Assembly (NCBI GenBank): GCA_019843655.1 | Contig: JACDQD010000002.1 | Coordinates: 10,800,393-10,864,392, forward strand | Direction: 5' to 3' | Length of the DNA: 64,000 bases | Source: Lethocerus indicus | Taxonomy: Eukaryota; Arthropoda; Insecta; Hemiptera; Belostomatidae | In this document: piece after piece, positions 1 through 10,476 of the stretch | How positions within the stretch are numbered: position 1 is the first letter of the stretch | How the letters are laid out: every line of letters starts with the position of its first letter | Notes under the pieces: model-generated | Seen by the model: only the letters and a program-made list of their open reading frames with translations | What the model was told of the DNA's origin: nothing | The model's database searches: none | Translations under genes and position numbers: made by a program

Positions 1-1150
1 AGTCGAAACTAAATTATCACCGGGCTAACGTGTAATTGGTTGGGGCGGAACAAACACGGGATGAGGAGACCCGAACCGACGAAACAACAGAACGGACAGC
101 GAACCTGTCAATTTATTTATAAAGTGGCCAACAACAGCCCGCTAATTAGCAGTAAATACACTCGCTGAGCCCATCAGTGGAGAGTGAACAGCGAGCGTTT
201 CGCCCCGGAGGAAGACGACACAGAGACGCAGCACCCAAAACCCTTCATATAAATTAATCAACGCGACACAACTGAAACGTAAAATGTTATTATAAACAGC
301 GCTAGATAGGCATTCCAGATAATTAATTACAAACAAAGAAGTCAACCTTCCTTATTCCCAACATCAACGATCCCGTATGTGTGACCGAGTCTCGGTTGAA
401 ATGGGAGTCGACCATAAATATTCATGAACGTCCGTGGTCAGCTACAATTTCAAATATAACTCGTACCAAACGCATTTCCGCACTAACCTATTGTTTTGGG
501 TCGCTCTGAAAATAATGTCTCTATAATCAAATTCTGATTATCTTAGATGAACATAATGCCGGATGCTAACGACTCGAAATATCATCTCCAGTTTATTCTT
601 TAAATTCAGAGCCTCTTATAATGTTTCATAAATTCCATTCTATAAATAAATCAGTAATAACAACGTATTATTGATACGAATATCACGCTGACTAGAATGT
701 CAATCGCAAGACATTAAAAGTAGGTGTGAGGATGGCTATTCAAAAAAATAAATGGACAGCATATAAACACCGGTCGATTTACCTAAAGAAAACTTACCAG
801 AGTAAAAAAGTAGATACCGACTCTTTGTTTAATGCATATTAAATGAGCGAATGAAGAAATTCTAATCTGGCCTCTTCCGCGTTATTTGAAAACTCGGTAA
901 AAACTAATTTCAACGGATATTACCGATTTTCCCCTGCCAGATTTGCCTAATGCAAGTTAATTCGAATGGAATTGATAGACACAGTTTTTTTTGTTCGCTG
1001 ACCTACGACGCCCGATGACGCGTCAACCTTTAACGCCTGACTCGTTCATGCGAAAAATCGAACTTTTTGCGCGCCCAAAACATCGGATCGAATGATATTC
1101 TTCTTCAACAGAAATATATAATTGCGAGCGGTTGGAAATGGAAAAATACA
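1..1150. other. Non-coding upstream flank, nothing specific seen
   Basis: AT-rich DNA. No coding frame, repeat array or motif group stood out on either strand. Confidence 0.6.
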
Positions 1151-1159
1151 GAATCGTAT

Positions 1160-2090
1160 TTAGCCGATGCCGGTTAGTGATTAACATCATCGTGTTTGGC
1201 CGATAGTTTGGACGGGGCGAATAAACGTTGGAAACTCTTCTGGGCTGGGGGCCGAACTCTGGGCCCATTAATTGTGCCGGCTGTCCCGCGCGCTATTTCT
1301 TCACCCTCAGGAAAAGGTGAGCCCGCTATTTGCGCGCAACAATTGCCATCAAGCACTACAGATATGGCGCAGACGATAATGTTATACGCACTGTCCACAG
1401 AGAGTGACAATTCACTAGGTTAGCCCATTGTATTTACATGTTTTTCCTGCGGCTCAATTTTGAGGCTTACGTATATTATAAAAATATATTTTAATACGGC
1501 TTTTCCATTCCTGTATAATGGGGTCTACAAATAAAATTAAGCGGTATTTTTCGCGTTGAGCAATTATTGATTAAACTTGTACTGAAAAAGATGTTCTTCA
1601 GCCTCCGCTTTTAGTGGACCGAAATGAGCGAGGGTTCGGATTGAAGGAAGCCGGAGGAGGAGAGTTTAGGAAGCCGGCTGCCAGCAGTATACTGGGCCGC
1701 GTAATCAGTGGCGCCCGTTCAACCCTTGCTGAATAAAGAGCGTCGCGGCGCAACGCCTCCACCCCCTCCAACCCCAAACCATTAAAGCCCCTATTCACAG
1801 AAGCCGAACCGAGGGCGTCGCCCCACCACATTCAACAGCTTCGATTATGGAATCCATTTTCATTCCGAACCGATTGTTCTTTAATAACCTGAGCGGCGGG
1901 CGGCCGTTTAATTTGTTAAAAAGAGCACTTCCATAGATTCGACGATAGGCCTCCCATCCATTCAGTCCAGCGACACTTAATATGCTCCCGGGCGAATTAT
2001 TTATGCGAAATTAATCCCGGAGTAATCCTTTATCAAATAACCCGTGAAATGCTTATTAATTAAAAGAGGGACAGGATTAAGGATGGATCT
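1160..2090. promoter_or_regulatory. Candidate cis-regulatory block with K50-homeodomain (TAATCC) sites
   Basis: Two GC-richer, CpG-bearing islands (1160-1420 and 1600-2090) sit in AT-rich flank. TAATCC occurs at 2012-2017 and 2023-2028, 11 bp (about one helical turn) apart, and inverted (GGATTA) at 2074-2079. This is the recognition core of Otx/Pitx/Gsc-type homeodomains. SOX-like AACAAT and AT-rich Hox-like cores lie nearby. There is no coding potential. The function is inferred from motif grouping only. Confidence 0.3.
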
Positions 2091-2511
2091 AGGGTGATGT
2101 GGGGGATGTGTTTCGTGAGGGATTCTCGTAGTCCAATTTGACTAAAACCAATAAAGCCAAAAACGTCCCGGTCATTGGACATACGCTGCAAGTTTCGGTG
2201 ACTTCTACATTTTCCTATGCGAATGTGATACGGAGCCTGAGCTCATTCATGAATATCAAAATCAATATGATCTCATAAAATTAATGAAATTTTAAAATAA
2301 TTACACTTCACCAGCTAATCTTATAATTAGTGCTCATTAAGGCCACAATGTTCAATGTTTTTCATTCAACAAATAATCCTGACCGAAGAAGCCACAGTGG
2401 GGAGGCGCACTGCTGACACTTTGTTTAGTTTGGGGTTTTCTGATTATCGAGCCGGAGTGTCCTCAAGACGGTCAGCTCGATGGATTCACTCGGGTTAACA
2501 CTTCCAGGTAA

Positions 2512-2541
2512 CCCGTCCCCTCCCCCTCATCACCCCCCCCC
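2512..2541 (-). promoter_or_regulatory. C-run cluster, minus-strand G-quadruplex motif
   Basis: C-runs of 3, 4, 5 and 9 bases are separated by GT, T and TCATCA, which meets the canonical quadruplex pattern on the minus strand. It lies in a GC-richer block (about 2370-2720). Confidence 0.5.
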
Positions 2542-3326
2542 GAGCAGCATAAAAACTCCTTCTGTCGGCGGCTTTCTTATTGAAGTTTCGAATCAGAAAA
2601 TCGGTCCCCGGCGACAACGGCGTCCCGGGGGTTTAACGCTCAAGAAGGCCCCGGTGAACGCGAGCGTTAAGGTACGTGAGATGGTCACGTGTCGTTGGGT
2701 TATTACATGAACGGGGGAGGGACATTTCTTTTTTTTGCTGTCCCCGTCTCATCATTCAGAGTTCAATGCCGATCCGCTTTAATATGTACGTCCTGCTTTG
2801 TACTACGCTGATCAGTGTGACCGATCCAACAAAAATTTCCCCGCTGACATCCGTCCCGATTGTTTCCGACTCACCTATTGACGGGAATAATACGTCCTTA
2901 AAACGGACGATTACCTAACCCACTTTGAAAATTTACCTAATCGGTTAAATGTTTGAAACGATTCTGTAAAAATTGATAAATCGGAATACCGTGTTTTTGA
3001 GTGCTCGGGTTTAGATAATAATCAAAATACTAGATCCAAATAACACTGATGGTTCTCCTTAGTGCATGAGATAGATATGATTGCAGTATTTCCAGTTTTA
3101 TTGGTCCTTTTGTAATATTACGCTTTATAGTACAGGCTGAACAGATGCAAGTAAAAACACAAAAAAGCGAACTTTTAAACTCAATCTATCGTTTTATCGG
3201 TGAGGAATAGTACGGAGATATTTTATTAGAGGAGAGTGTCGCCTAAGACACTAAGTACCGTTGGGTCCAAGGGGGTACCCGGACCCCAGGTGTCGAACGC
3301 GCAGAGGCCCCCGAGCATTCATAAAC

Positions 3327-3400
3327 TCTCGAAGAGAAAGAGAGAGAGGGTTAGAGGAACGGAGAAGCGGAGAGGGAGCGAGAGCGAGAGGGATAGAGAT
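3327..3400. repeat. Imperfect GA-rich purine tract
   Basis: Degenerate GAGA and GAGCGAGAG stretches on the + strand, containing several GAGAG cores typical of GAF/CLAMP-type binding. The open frames across it are repeat artefacts. Confidence 0.7.
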
Positions 3401-3429
3401 AAGCGGAGGCCACCTGCGATCCGCGGGGC

Positions 3430-5740
3430 ACAGTTGTAAATCTGTTAAGGGGACATTAAAATAAGTGCACTCCTCACTTATACCTGAAGGAGTAAAGATA
3501 TTGGCGGTCGGATTTTACATCATTCGAGCATTACTGTAGAGTTTGGGAGGGCCCCTGAATATGCAACAGGACGCGACCGACCACCTGCTTGCTTGGACAA
3601 CAAACATCACTCCTAAATAAATATGGACAATCTGTCCCGATACTGATTCGGTATAAATTAAATTATAATTCCATTTATTTTGTATTAGCCTAACGTCAAC
3701 CTTAATTAATTATTTAACACACCTCATCGAAACATAATTATACTCTGTTATCAACATTTTGAATGTCACTGTCGATTAAATAATCGGTGTAATCGTAGCT
3801 CTTGCGGTAACATATAAAGCGGATTATACGTAAACAATATATTTAAATAATATTTTTGTAAACAATACGATATTATTAATCGATCGTTATAACAACCTTC
3901 CACAACGTAGACATATCTGCTAATCCGATTATGTTCAGAATGCATGCTGAGTTTCTTTTATCCAATAGCGAACATCATATCATTTTGAGATTAATAATCC
4001 ATCCTTAATTCATACACACTTGCTAAAATCACAGGTCGTTTTTTATTAAACCAAGTTTTAACACTTTCAAACAAAATAGAGAGAAACTGGTGTCAGGCGT
4101 GCAGAATAAGCTGGCGAATCTGGGCGTGAGGGAAAACCTAATCCCGGATGTTTTCGTCGGGCGAGATGTTGACCGACCGCACTCGTATCGGACGTGTTGA
4201 GACGGCCCTCGCAGCACATCTGCTATAGCCGGGGGTCTCACTCGGGGCACACATGGTTTATGACACAGACGAATTATTATTTCGCGAATTTCTGTTTCTA
4301 AGTTTCGCTGAAATATTATGTCCCCAGTCAGTCAAAAACGCTCTACAAGTCTTCATGAAAACTAACTTACGACCGGACTGTAATAATAATATTTCTGGAA
4401 GCTGGACCTATTACTGAGAACGTAATTTACAATAGCTGTGTTGGAAACAAGTATGTAATTAGATAAGGAATTTCAGAATGCTTACGGATAGTTATGGCAA
4501 TAGGCACCGGCAAGGTAGTGCGGTGAATTGATAGGAATGTAGTCTGCGCTTAGTTTAAGATAAATATCGGGTGATCTGCGAGAGCATGGAATGTCATTAC
4601 TCTTCTGCCTCCATTCTCTGGTCTTGGTACAAAGCTAGACCGGTTTCGTATTACCAATGGAGCATCGTGTCAGCATTGTCATTGCCTGTAAGTGTAGCGT
4701 GGAAACAGAATAAGCGAGTGGAGGCAAGTGTGACACTGTTTGTGAGGTAGTACAAGAAAAACAAGTGTAAAATGTAAACAACCGATTATCACTTTGAGCG
4801 TTATCAATTATCGGATTTTAATTTTATCTCTGTAACGGACCAACTTTATTAAGAAGAGCTACTTTGGGGTCATTTTCGGGTAGAATGGACATAGTTTCTT
4901 TATGATGCTTCTAAATTTGATTTTTGCGCGTCACTAGAATTGCACTTATGGTCATATGTATATATATGCAGTCGAGTTAATAACGACTTAAAAGCAGATA
5001 CAGTTTACGTTCGGTTTAAGTCTATCGGTTATAACAATGTCCGTTCCTGGAGACGCTCGTTTTTCAAGAGCGGATACGCAGAATAAACATGTACATTGGG
5101 GGTCCGCTCTGAGATGGGCCATTTCTTGAATGGAGCGCAGAAAGGCTGGCATCGCGTGGCAAAATGTGCCCCGTTGAGAAACATGAATTCCTTATTGCCG
5201 ACATCAGATCATCTGATATGCAAATTTGAACTTGAGAGGAACACGTGTCGCGACATATTCTAACCCCTTCTCGGGGTCCTATTGGCCACCTGCAAATCAA
5301 ACCGGGCACTACGTGGGTTCTCAGCCCGGAATAAGAATATTCTGTTCCCACCAACCCTATTGGTGGCCGGCCGCAGTCAACTTTCGGGAATCACCACTTC
5401 TGAAAACTAATTCCCGAGTCACTATAGAAAATTCAAAGCAGCATGCTCGATAGGAAAAACTGTCTGAAAATCATTCTGCCGTGCTCGTCATCTCGTAATG
5501 CTAATATTTAAAATACCTAGTTATTTAACTTTTAGACAGGTCAATAGCTGACAAATGATTTTTGCGCTCCACTTCAGTTGTCTTCTAACTTTCCGTCTTC
5601 AACTTAATAGTAAAATCACGCTTTAAACGCTTTCATAAGTTCAGTTTCATCAGAACTTCCGTGAGAATCGTTTACTTAACCCGAAGACACCCCTGTCAAA
5701 TTGATAGTTTGAAAATGGATTCGGTCGGAATTCAACAGAT
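3430..5740. other. Non-coding AT-rich upstream flank
   Basis: No supported gene. The interval includes a slightly GC-richer patch around 5220-5400 and a short TATA-type run near 4958, with no motif grouping that I can defend. Confidence 0.55.
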
Positions 5741-5749
5741 GAAATCGTC

Positions 5750-6070
5750 CGTACGAACCCGAGGACGGAAGTGAGCGCTGGCCCCGCACATCCGGTATCA
5801 TTTTAATCGGATGAACATTCATCCAGGAATGAATTACCGGTGTGGGGCTCGGGGTTGGGTTTTTGTTGGCGTTCGGGCCGCCGACAGTGGCCCAGGAATT
5901 ATGAGCGGGGCCGCCGCTAATAGATCACTTGCCCGACGCCCCCTCCCCGTCTAGAAACCCCCCAACTGTTGGACGCCGAGGGCAGGTGGCCCCCGCCAAC
6001 TAGAATAGTAACTCTACCCTTATCACTTTACCGAAATTCGGGCCCCAACGAAAGAAACGGCCCGTGCACC
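5750..6070. promoter_or_regulatory. GC-rich candidate regulatory island with a GGATGAA palindrome
   Basis: A CpG-containing island about 4 kb upstream of the exon. It includes the perfect inverted repeat GGATGAA-CA-TTCATCC at 5809-5824 and a CAGGTG E-box near 5977. It has no coding signature. Confidence 0.3.
5809..5824. repeat. Palindromic element GGATGAA-nn-TTCATCC, copy 1
   Basis: Perfect 7-bp arms with a 2-bp spacer (CA). The centre reads GAAnnTTC, the heat-shock-factor dimer core, but with extended specific flanks. A second, longer copy lies at 45837-45854. Confidence 0.6.
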
Positions 6071-6559
6071 GGGCCTCCGACTCCATTAAAACTGTTACAC
6101 GGCCAAGAAACATAAAGCGGACGTGAACCGTCCTCAACAGATATCGGCGTAGAAAGTTCAGTGGAAGGACTTAATTAAAAACATACCTCTCTGCAATTTG
6201 TACGGTAAGCGACGAGGGGCAGAAATAAAAGCGAACATTTCAGTAATCCCGCTCTCCGTTAAATATATTCGCGGCAGCACACTTCTCTATTCTGAAGGAT
6301 ATAACCCTGAGTTTACAGAACTATTAACAAAACACAGCTATTAAATTTACATACGAATAAATAATGAGCCTATAACACGAAAAGTAGGACACAAACTAAT
6401 AACCAAAATGAATTTGGTTAAATAAGTAATTATTTTAACGAGAAATATGCCAGTAAATAGCCAAGAATTTGACCACATCTGTCAAAATTAGAGTAGAACC
6501 ACCATTAGTCCAAATTTTTAGTGACTACACCCCGGCAGCCCCCGGTAGAAAAACATTTA

Positions 6560-6880
6560 CAGTAATAAAGTTCTACGACCTTTGTCCTAATGCCTGGCTC
6601 TCTTTCGCTTTCACTCGGGTCTCATTCATTGTGAGTGGACTCCCGCTGTGTGAAGTGGTCTTTGGGCATAAAAAGGCCCTTGCCCTTTCGGGCCCTCTAA
6701 AACCGGCTTCCTTTCTCCGCCCTTCCAAACAATAAGTCTCTCTGCCTCGTATCAATTTTCTGCCGCTGAATTATCCACGGCGGTAGACAGTTTAGTTGAT
6801 TTCCGGAGTCCACAGAGTGCGCCCCAATCCCGTCGCCAATCCCGCACTTCCTACGACGGCACTTTTATTTTATTAATGAA
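6560..6880. promoter_or_regulatory. GC-richer candidate regulatory block
   Basis: CpG-bearing block with a duplicated CCAATCCCG (6824-6832 and 6836-6844, period 12), an AACAAT SOX-like core, and complementary GGCCC/GGGCC segments around 6676-6702. No coding evidence. Confidence 0.25.
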
Positions 6881-6913
6881 ATTTCTGGACCGCGCTATTT
6901 TTTCGGGGTTTTT

Positions 6914-6959
6914 ATTTTGGGATATCATCAGTCAGTATTTTTGTTTTGGAATATCATCA
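6914..6959. repeat. Degenerate two-copy tandem repeat (period 29)
   Basis: Two 17-bp segments, at 6914-6930 and 6943-6959, share 15 of 17 bases, including the exact core ATATCATCA. Confidence 0.5.
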
Positions 6960-7968
6960 TTCTTTCGATTTTCCGTCTTCACTATGCTACTGACAATGGC
7001 GAAAAACTAAAGCAAGTTGAAATCAAACAGGCGAGTGTATGCGGCTGTTTTAAAATTCCAATCACAAAATTATGGAATTACAAAAAATATGTAACAATAA
7101 CTTATAAGTGGGCGTGGCAAAAGAATGACAAACAGCATATGATGAAAAATCCGGAAAAGAATTGACATTCGTTTCTTTGCGTAACCACCATTGCATATCA
7201 GTAGTTTTTGATGATTACAATGTCGATGATTCATTGATCTCGGCAATTAGTAACAACTAATGGCTTAACGAACGACAATTTTCTTAAGCAAGGGATAAAA
7301 TAAATTGCTAATATAATATTGAATAAGGATTAGGAGAGGCTGAGTGCAAGGCAATTAATCTCATGAGAACAATAGAATTTCACCGCCGGCCATGTCAAGG
7401 GCTAATTACAATTGATTCCGGGATGCTTACATAATTAACTTTTCCCTTACATTCTAAAGCCTGAATGATAAACTGAAGACTAACCGAGACATTAAACCTA
7501 TAGGATGATTCACTATTTTTCTTTCTAATTTTTTCTAATGACCTGTACGTTAGAATACTCATTGTCAAATAACTTAAACCAATATAACGCTAACTTAAGA
7601 AGACACATTATTAACAATATAAACCAGTGTTCTGCGATAATTTTTATAACCTTTAAATATAATTGTATGATAATGAAATGCATTATAAGGTCATAAATAA
7701 ATTAAAATTGAAAACCAAATACAGTCCAAGCCGATCCCAGGCTCGAGTGATAAACATTAAAGGGTATTAACGATATTAAACGAATGATCCCTTTAAAAAG
7801 AGAGCGGAGCCGGAATTAAATAATTAGGGGATCGGAACCCGCATCCCCTCGGGGCCCACATGCACGGATTTATTCATTTATATTCAGAATCAAACATGTC
7901 ATCCATGCATTTACACTAAATATAAATTATAAGTGAATCATTTGCACGTTAAAAGGGGCGGCCAACCG

Positions 7969-8006
7969 TTTTCAATTATTCAGATTTAAATCCGTATAAT
8001 TGAAAA
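7969..8006. repeat. 38-bp near-perfect palindrome with homeodomain cores
   Basis: The arms TTTTCAATTAT and ATAATTGAAAA (11 bp, perfect) flank GATTTAAATC (a perfect 10-bp palindrome) on the same axis, with 3-bp connectors TCA and CGT. In all, 17 of 19 arm positions pair. The arms carry CAATTA/TAATTG, the core of Q50 homeodomain and LIM-type sites. It is non-coding and sits 2.5 kb upstream of the exon. Confidence 0.8.
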
Positions 8007-8389
8007 TTCGCCCGATGGTAAACAAAAAAGAAATTTGCGAAATTTAAATTACTCTCGATTGGTTTATTAACGGGCGTACATAATTCCGAAATGAGCCCGG
8101 TAATTAAAATATTATTTTCATTTTAAAACAACGCTTTAGTGGCTGAGGAATGAAATAAATAGCAATGTAATAAAAATAATTCTGCATTATGATCATCTAT
8201 GACGGTGATAGCGCTAGTGGCACTGAATGATGGAAATAAATCCACCATTATTTGAATTGAAATTCCTCAATCAAGATTTGTTTATAAGTTATCTAGATGT
8301 ACTTGCTTTTATCAAATTCCGTATTTAGACGTTGTGTACAATATAATAATTGTTATATGGCATATCGTTTTGCAATCTTTTACCGTAAA

Positions 8390-8770
8390 AGTGGAGCGAG
8401 AATCACAGTCTGCCGACGGAACGCTACTGAGGACGGGGTGAATCTCCAAGTGCCGGAGTCCTCGCGGACGACCAAGCAGGTATCACAAATTAGTTGCCGT
8501 TATTGTAGAGACGAATGACGACATAGGAAAGGACAGGGATTATGTCTGCGGTGTCATTGTGCAACGAGGGTCGGGATGAGGAGGAGGCCGTCCGTCGAGA
8601 GGCCGACTGTCGGATATGACCGGGGTTGATATCGGTACCGGATTAGAGAGAAGCCCCGAAACCGCCAGGTAGGGACCGTTAAAGCGCCTTTCGGCGGCAA
8701 CCGCTATACTAATTGCACAGCCGAAAGGAGACCGCCAGTGTCACTTCGGATACCCCCAGCCGAACATAAT
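8390..8770. promoter_or_regulatory. GC-richer candidate regulatory block upstream of the promoter
   Basis: CpG-bearing block about 1.7-2 kb upstream of the exon. It contains a 9-bp inverted repeat (CCTTTCGGC at 8687-8695 with its complement at 8720-8728) and ACCGCCAG twice (8661-8668 and 8731-8738). No coding support. Confidence 0.25.
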
Positions 8771-9186
8771 TTGCCGACAGTTTACAAACAGGAAACTTTT
8801 CTCTCAATTTTAAACGAGCGTTGTCGATAAACTATCTCAAAATTTGTCAGATCATAAATGAGCCTTATTTTAAAACTAAATATATCTTAAGTTCAAACAT
8901 ATTCCTGATTTTCTATTCTAATACATCCTTCATTATTACATTCTGTTAGCTGATTTCGCGATTATAATCTTAATTATATGAACATATATTATGTAAAATA
9001 ATGTTTATGGTTATAAAGTCGAAGAAAGAAATTCCCTAAGAAGTCGAATCAACTTTTATAAAATATAAACTTAATTAATTAGGTATAAATTTCAAAACAA
9101 TGTCAATTTACTTAGTCTGTTGAAAATTGATGAACTGTACATAAAGCGGACATGAAATGGCAATCGATAGGAAGAAGGGGATATGG

Positions 9187-9191
<5 letters not shown>

Positions 9192-9233
<42 letters not shown>
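9192..9233. repeat. (TA)21 microsatellite
   Basis: Uninterrupted TA run followed by CATAA. It is the nearest repeat upstream of the promoter island. Confidence 0.95.
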
Positions 9234-9237
<4 letters not shown>

Positions 9238-9853
9238 ATTGTATTATAAATTAATTTCAGAGTACTAAGTAATTGACTTAGATGTTCAAAATACTAGCTG
9301 TATTGAAACAACTCAACCCAGTTCTCTTACCCACACAACAAACTCGAGATTAATAATAATAAGCGGTCACTTCTCATACCGGGTACCTTCGATTAACCAG
9401 TGGGTGTGCCTAATACCCAACCGTAAATTTTAATGGACGAGGTTATTAATTTTGACCCCCTACATCATCACATTGTCAGCAATAAAAACCTTCGCGAGAT
9501 TCATATTCAAGTCCGGGGATAAAGTACAAATTTAAGCCGAAGGGAAAACTGCTTGTCAGATATACGATGCTGGCACAATGGGATTATTTTCCCCGGTTAA
9601 ACATATCGTTAAAAGATTGTACAATGCATGTGTCCAGTTGTTTACTGTACAGTGGCACTAAATGACGCAGACACTATTAATCGGTGGCCCAGTTTCACTC
9701 GGTCAACTAGTTTATTACGCGATATAATTTTCCGTATTACATTATACGTAATATTGTAGTGGAGACGTTTTGAGGTGGGCTCCGTTTCGTGTAGGATGGT
9801 ACTAGAGTGGTAGTGGTATACATACTGGCTGGTCGGGCCAGCGGGTAGTATGA

Positions 9854-9913
9854 GGCGGCGGCGGCGGCGGCGGTGGAGGAGGTGGTGGTGGTGGTGGTGG
9901 TGGTGGCGGTGGG
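9854..9913. repeat. GGC then GGT trinucleotide repeats
   Basis: About seven GGC units, a short GGA/GGT transition, then about ten GGT units with one GGC. The repeat makes spurious poly-Arg, poly-Trp, poly-His and poly-Pro frames. It sits at the upstream edge of the promoter island, and its length is likely to vary between individuals. Confidence 0.9.
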
Positions 9914-9984
9914 CCGGGCGGTGCGGTGGTGGTGGAGCTAGTGGACGGGGCAGGCGCCTGGGGGCGGGCCGCAGGGCCACGCCG

Positions 9985-10006
9985 CCCCCGCCCCCGCCCC
10001 CGCCCC
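9985..10006 (-). promoter_or_regulatory. Four tandem C-runs: GC boxes / minus-strand G-quadruplex motif
   Basis: C5-G-C5-G-C5-G-C4 gives four G-runs on the minus strand separated by single-base loops, which is a very strong canonical G-quadruplex motif. It also reads as overlapping CCCCGCCC boxes for Sp/KLF factors. It lies about 115 bases upstream of the Inr-like site, on the template strand of the gene. Confidence 0.7.
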
Positions 10007-10117
10007 ACCGCCGGACCGGGCCGAACGGGGCCGAGCCGGCCCGAGCCCCCCGGCCCGGGAGGGGGCCAAGCCGCGCACCACGCGCCCTCCCCATTCAGGC
10101 AGGCGACTCGCTTGCAG

Positions 10118-10123
10118 TCAGTC
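10118..10123 (+). promoter_or_regulatory. Initiator-like element (TCAGTC)
   Basis: Perfect match to the arthropod Inr consensus TCAGTY, with the A at 10120 as the putative +1. It lies at the downstream edge of the GC-rich block, 357 bases before the start codon. No DPE (RGWYV) is present at +28 to +33, and no TATA box at -30. TCAGT strings occur by chance, so this is only a candidate start site. Confidence 0.3.
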
Positions 10124-10151
10124 GCGCGCCCCCACGCACCTCACTATATCT

Positions 10152-10154
<3 letters not shown>

Positions 10155-10188
<34 letters not shown>
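10155..10188. repeat. (AC)17 microsatellite in the promoter/leader
   Basis: Uninterrupted AC dinucleotides, immediately after CTATATCTATA. It lies between the Inr-like site and the uORFs, so length changes would alter the leader. Confidence 0.95.
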
Positions 10189-10193
<5 letters not shown>

Positions 10194-10265
10194 CATCCGG
10201 CCCTACATCGAGTCTCCGACGCACGCACACGCACTGACGCGGAGGCACCAAGTGGTCACAGTGTG

Positions 10266-10295
10266 ATGTCAGTGTCAATGATGGATGCCCGTTAA
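10266..10295 (+). promoter_or_regulatory. Upstream ORF 1 (9 codons) in the putative 5'UTR
   Basis: ATG at 10266 with G at -3 opens a nine-residue frame (MSVSMMDAR) that closes at TAA 10293-10295. It is a leader peptide candidate only if transcription starts upstream and the leader is not spliced here. Confidence 0.4.
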
Positions 10296-10389
10296 TTTTT
10301 TATTATTTCGGAGTGTTTATTTTTTTTCTTTAAATTATTTTCCGGGGTTCTGCGGTCTCTCGATACCAAGTCCTACTACACATGTGTGA
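10285..10389 (+). promoter_or_regulatory. Upstream ORF 2 (34 codons) overlapping uORFs 1 and 3
   Basis: ATG at 10285, in a different frame from uORF 1, runs through the T-rich leader and ends at TGA 10387-10389. It overlaps the end of uORF 1 and the start of uORF 3, giving a staggered chain of upstream ORFs that would reduce ribosome flow to the main start. Confidence 0.35.
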
Positions 10390-10471
10390 ACTGTTAATTC
10401 GATTTGTATCGTTCGGGCACCGAGTGGTGGTGGTCTTGAAGGACTGGAGCTTGCCGTACGGTAGCGGTTAG
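10382..10471 (+). promoter_or_regulatory. Upstream ORF 3 (29 codons), stop five bases before the main ATG
   Basis: ATG at 10382 (C at -3, weak context) reads 29 residues beginning MCELLIRFVSF and stops at TAG 10469-10471. The stop lies five bases before the main start at 10477. This spacing could permit reinitiation or strong repression. It is in a different frame from the main protein. Confidence 0.4.
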
Positions 10472-10476
10472 TGAGG

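Larger units (their letters stand above)
9845..10476 (+). promoter_or_regulatory. CpG-rich promoter and 5'UTR region of the MSRRKQ gene
   Basis: This is the most GC- and CpG-rich stretch near the exon. In order it holds GGC/GGT trinucleotide repeats (9854-9913), GC-box-like tandem C-runs (9985-10006), an initiator-like TCAGTC at 10118-10123, a weak TATA-like CTATATCTATAA (10145-10155) running into a CA repeat, and then AT-richer leader up to the ATG. The Inr matches the arthropod TCAGTY consensus, but there is no DPE match at +28. The exact transcription start is inferred, and an upstream non-coding exon cannot be excluded. Confidence 0.6.

Noticed and set aside
9642..10237. Several open frames of 68-150 codons on both strands with poly-His, poly-Pro, poly-Trp or poly-Arg
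   Set aside because: They are translations of the GGC/GGT, C5G and CA repeats in the promoter island. They overlap one another in conflicting frames and none has normal protein composition.
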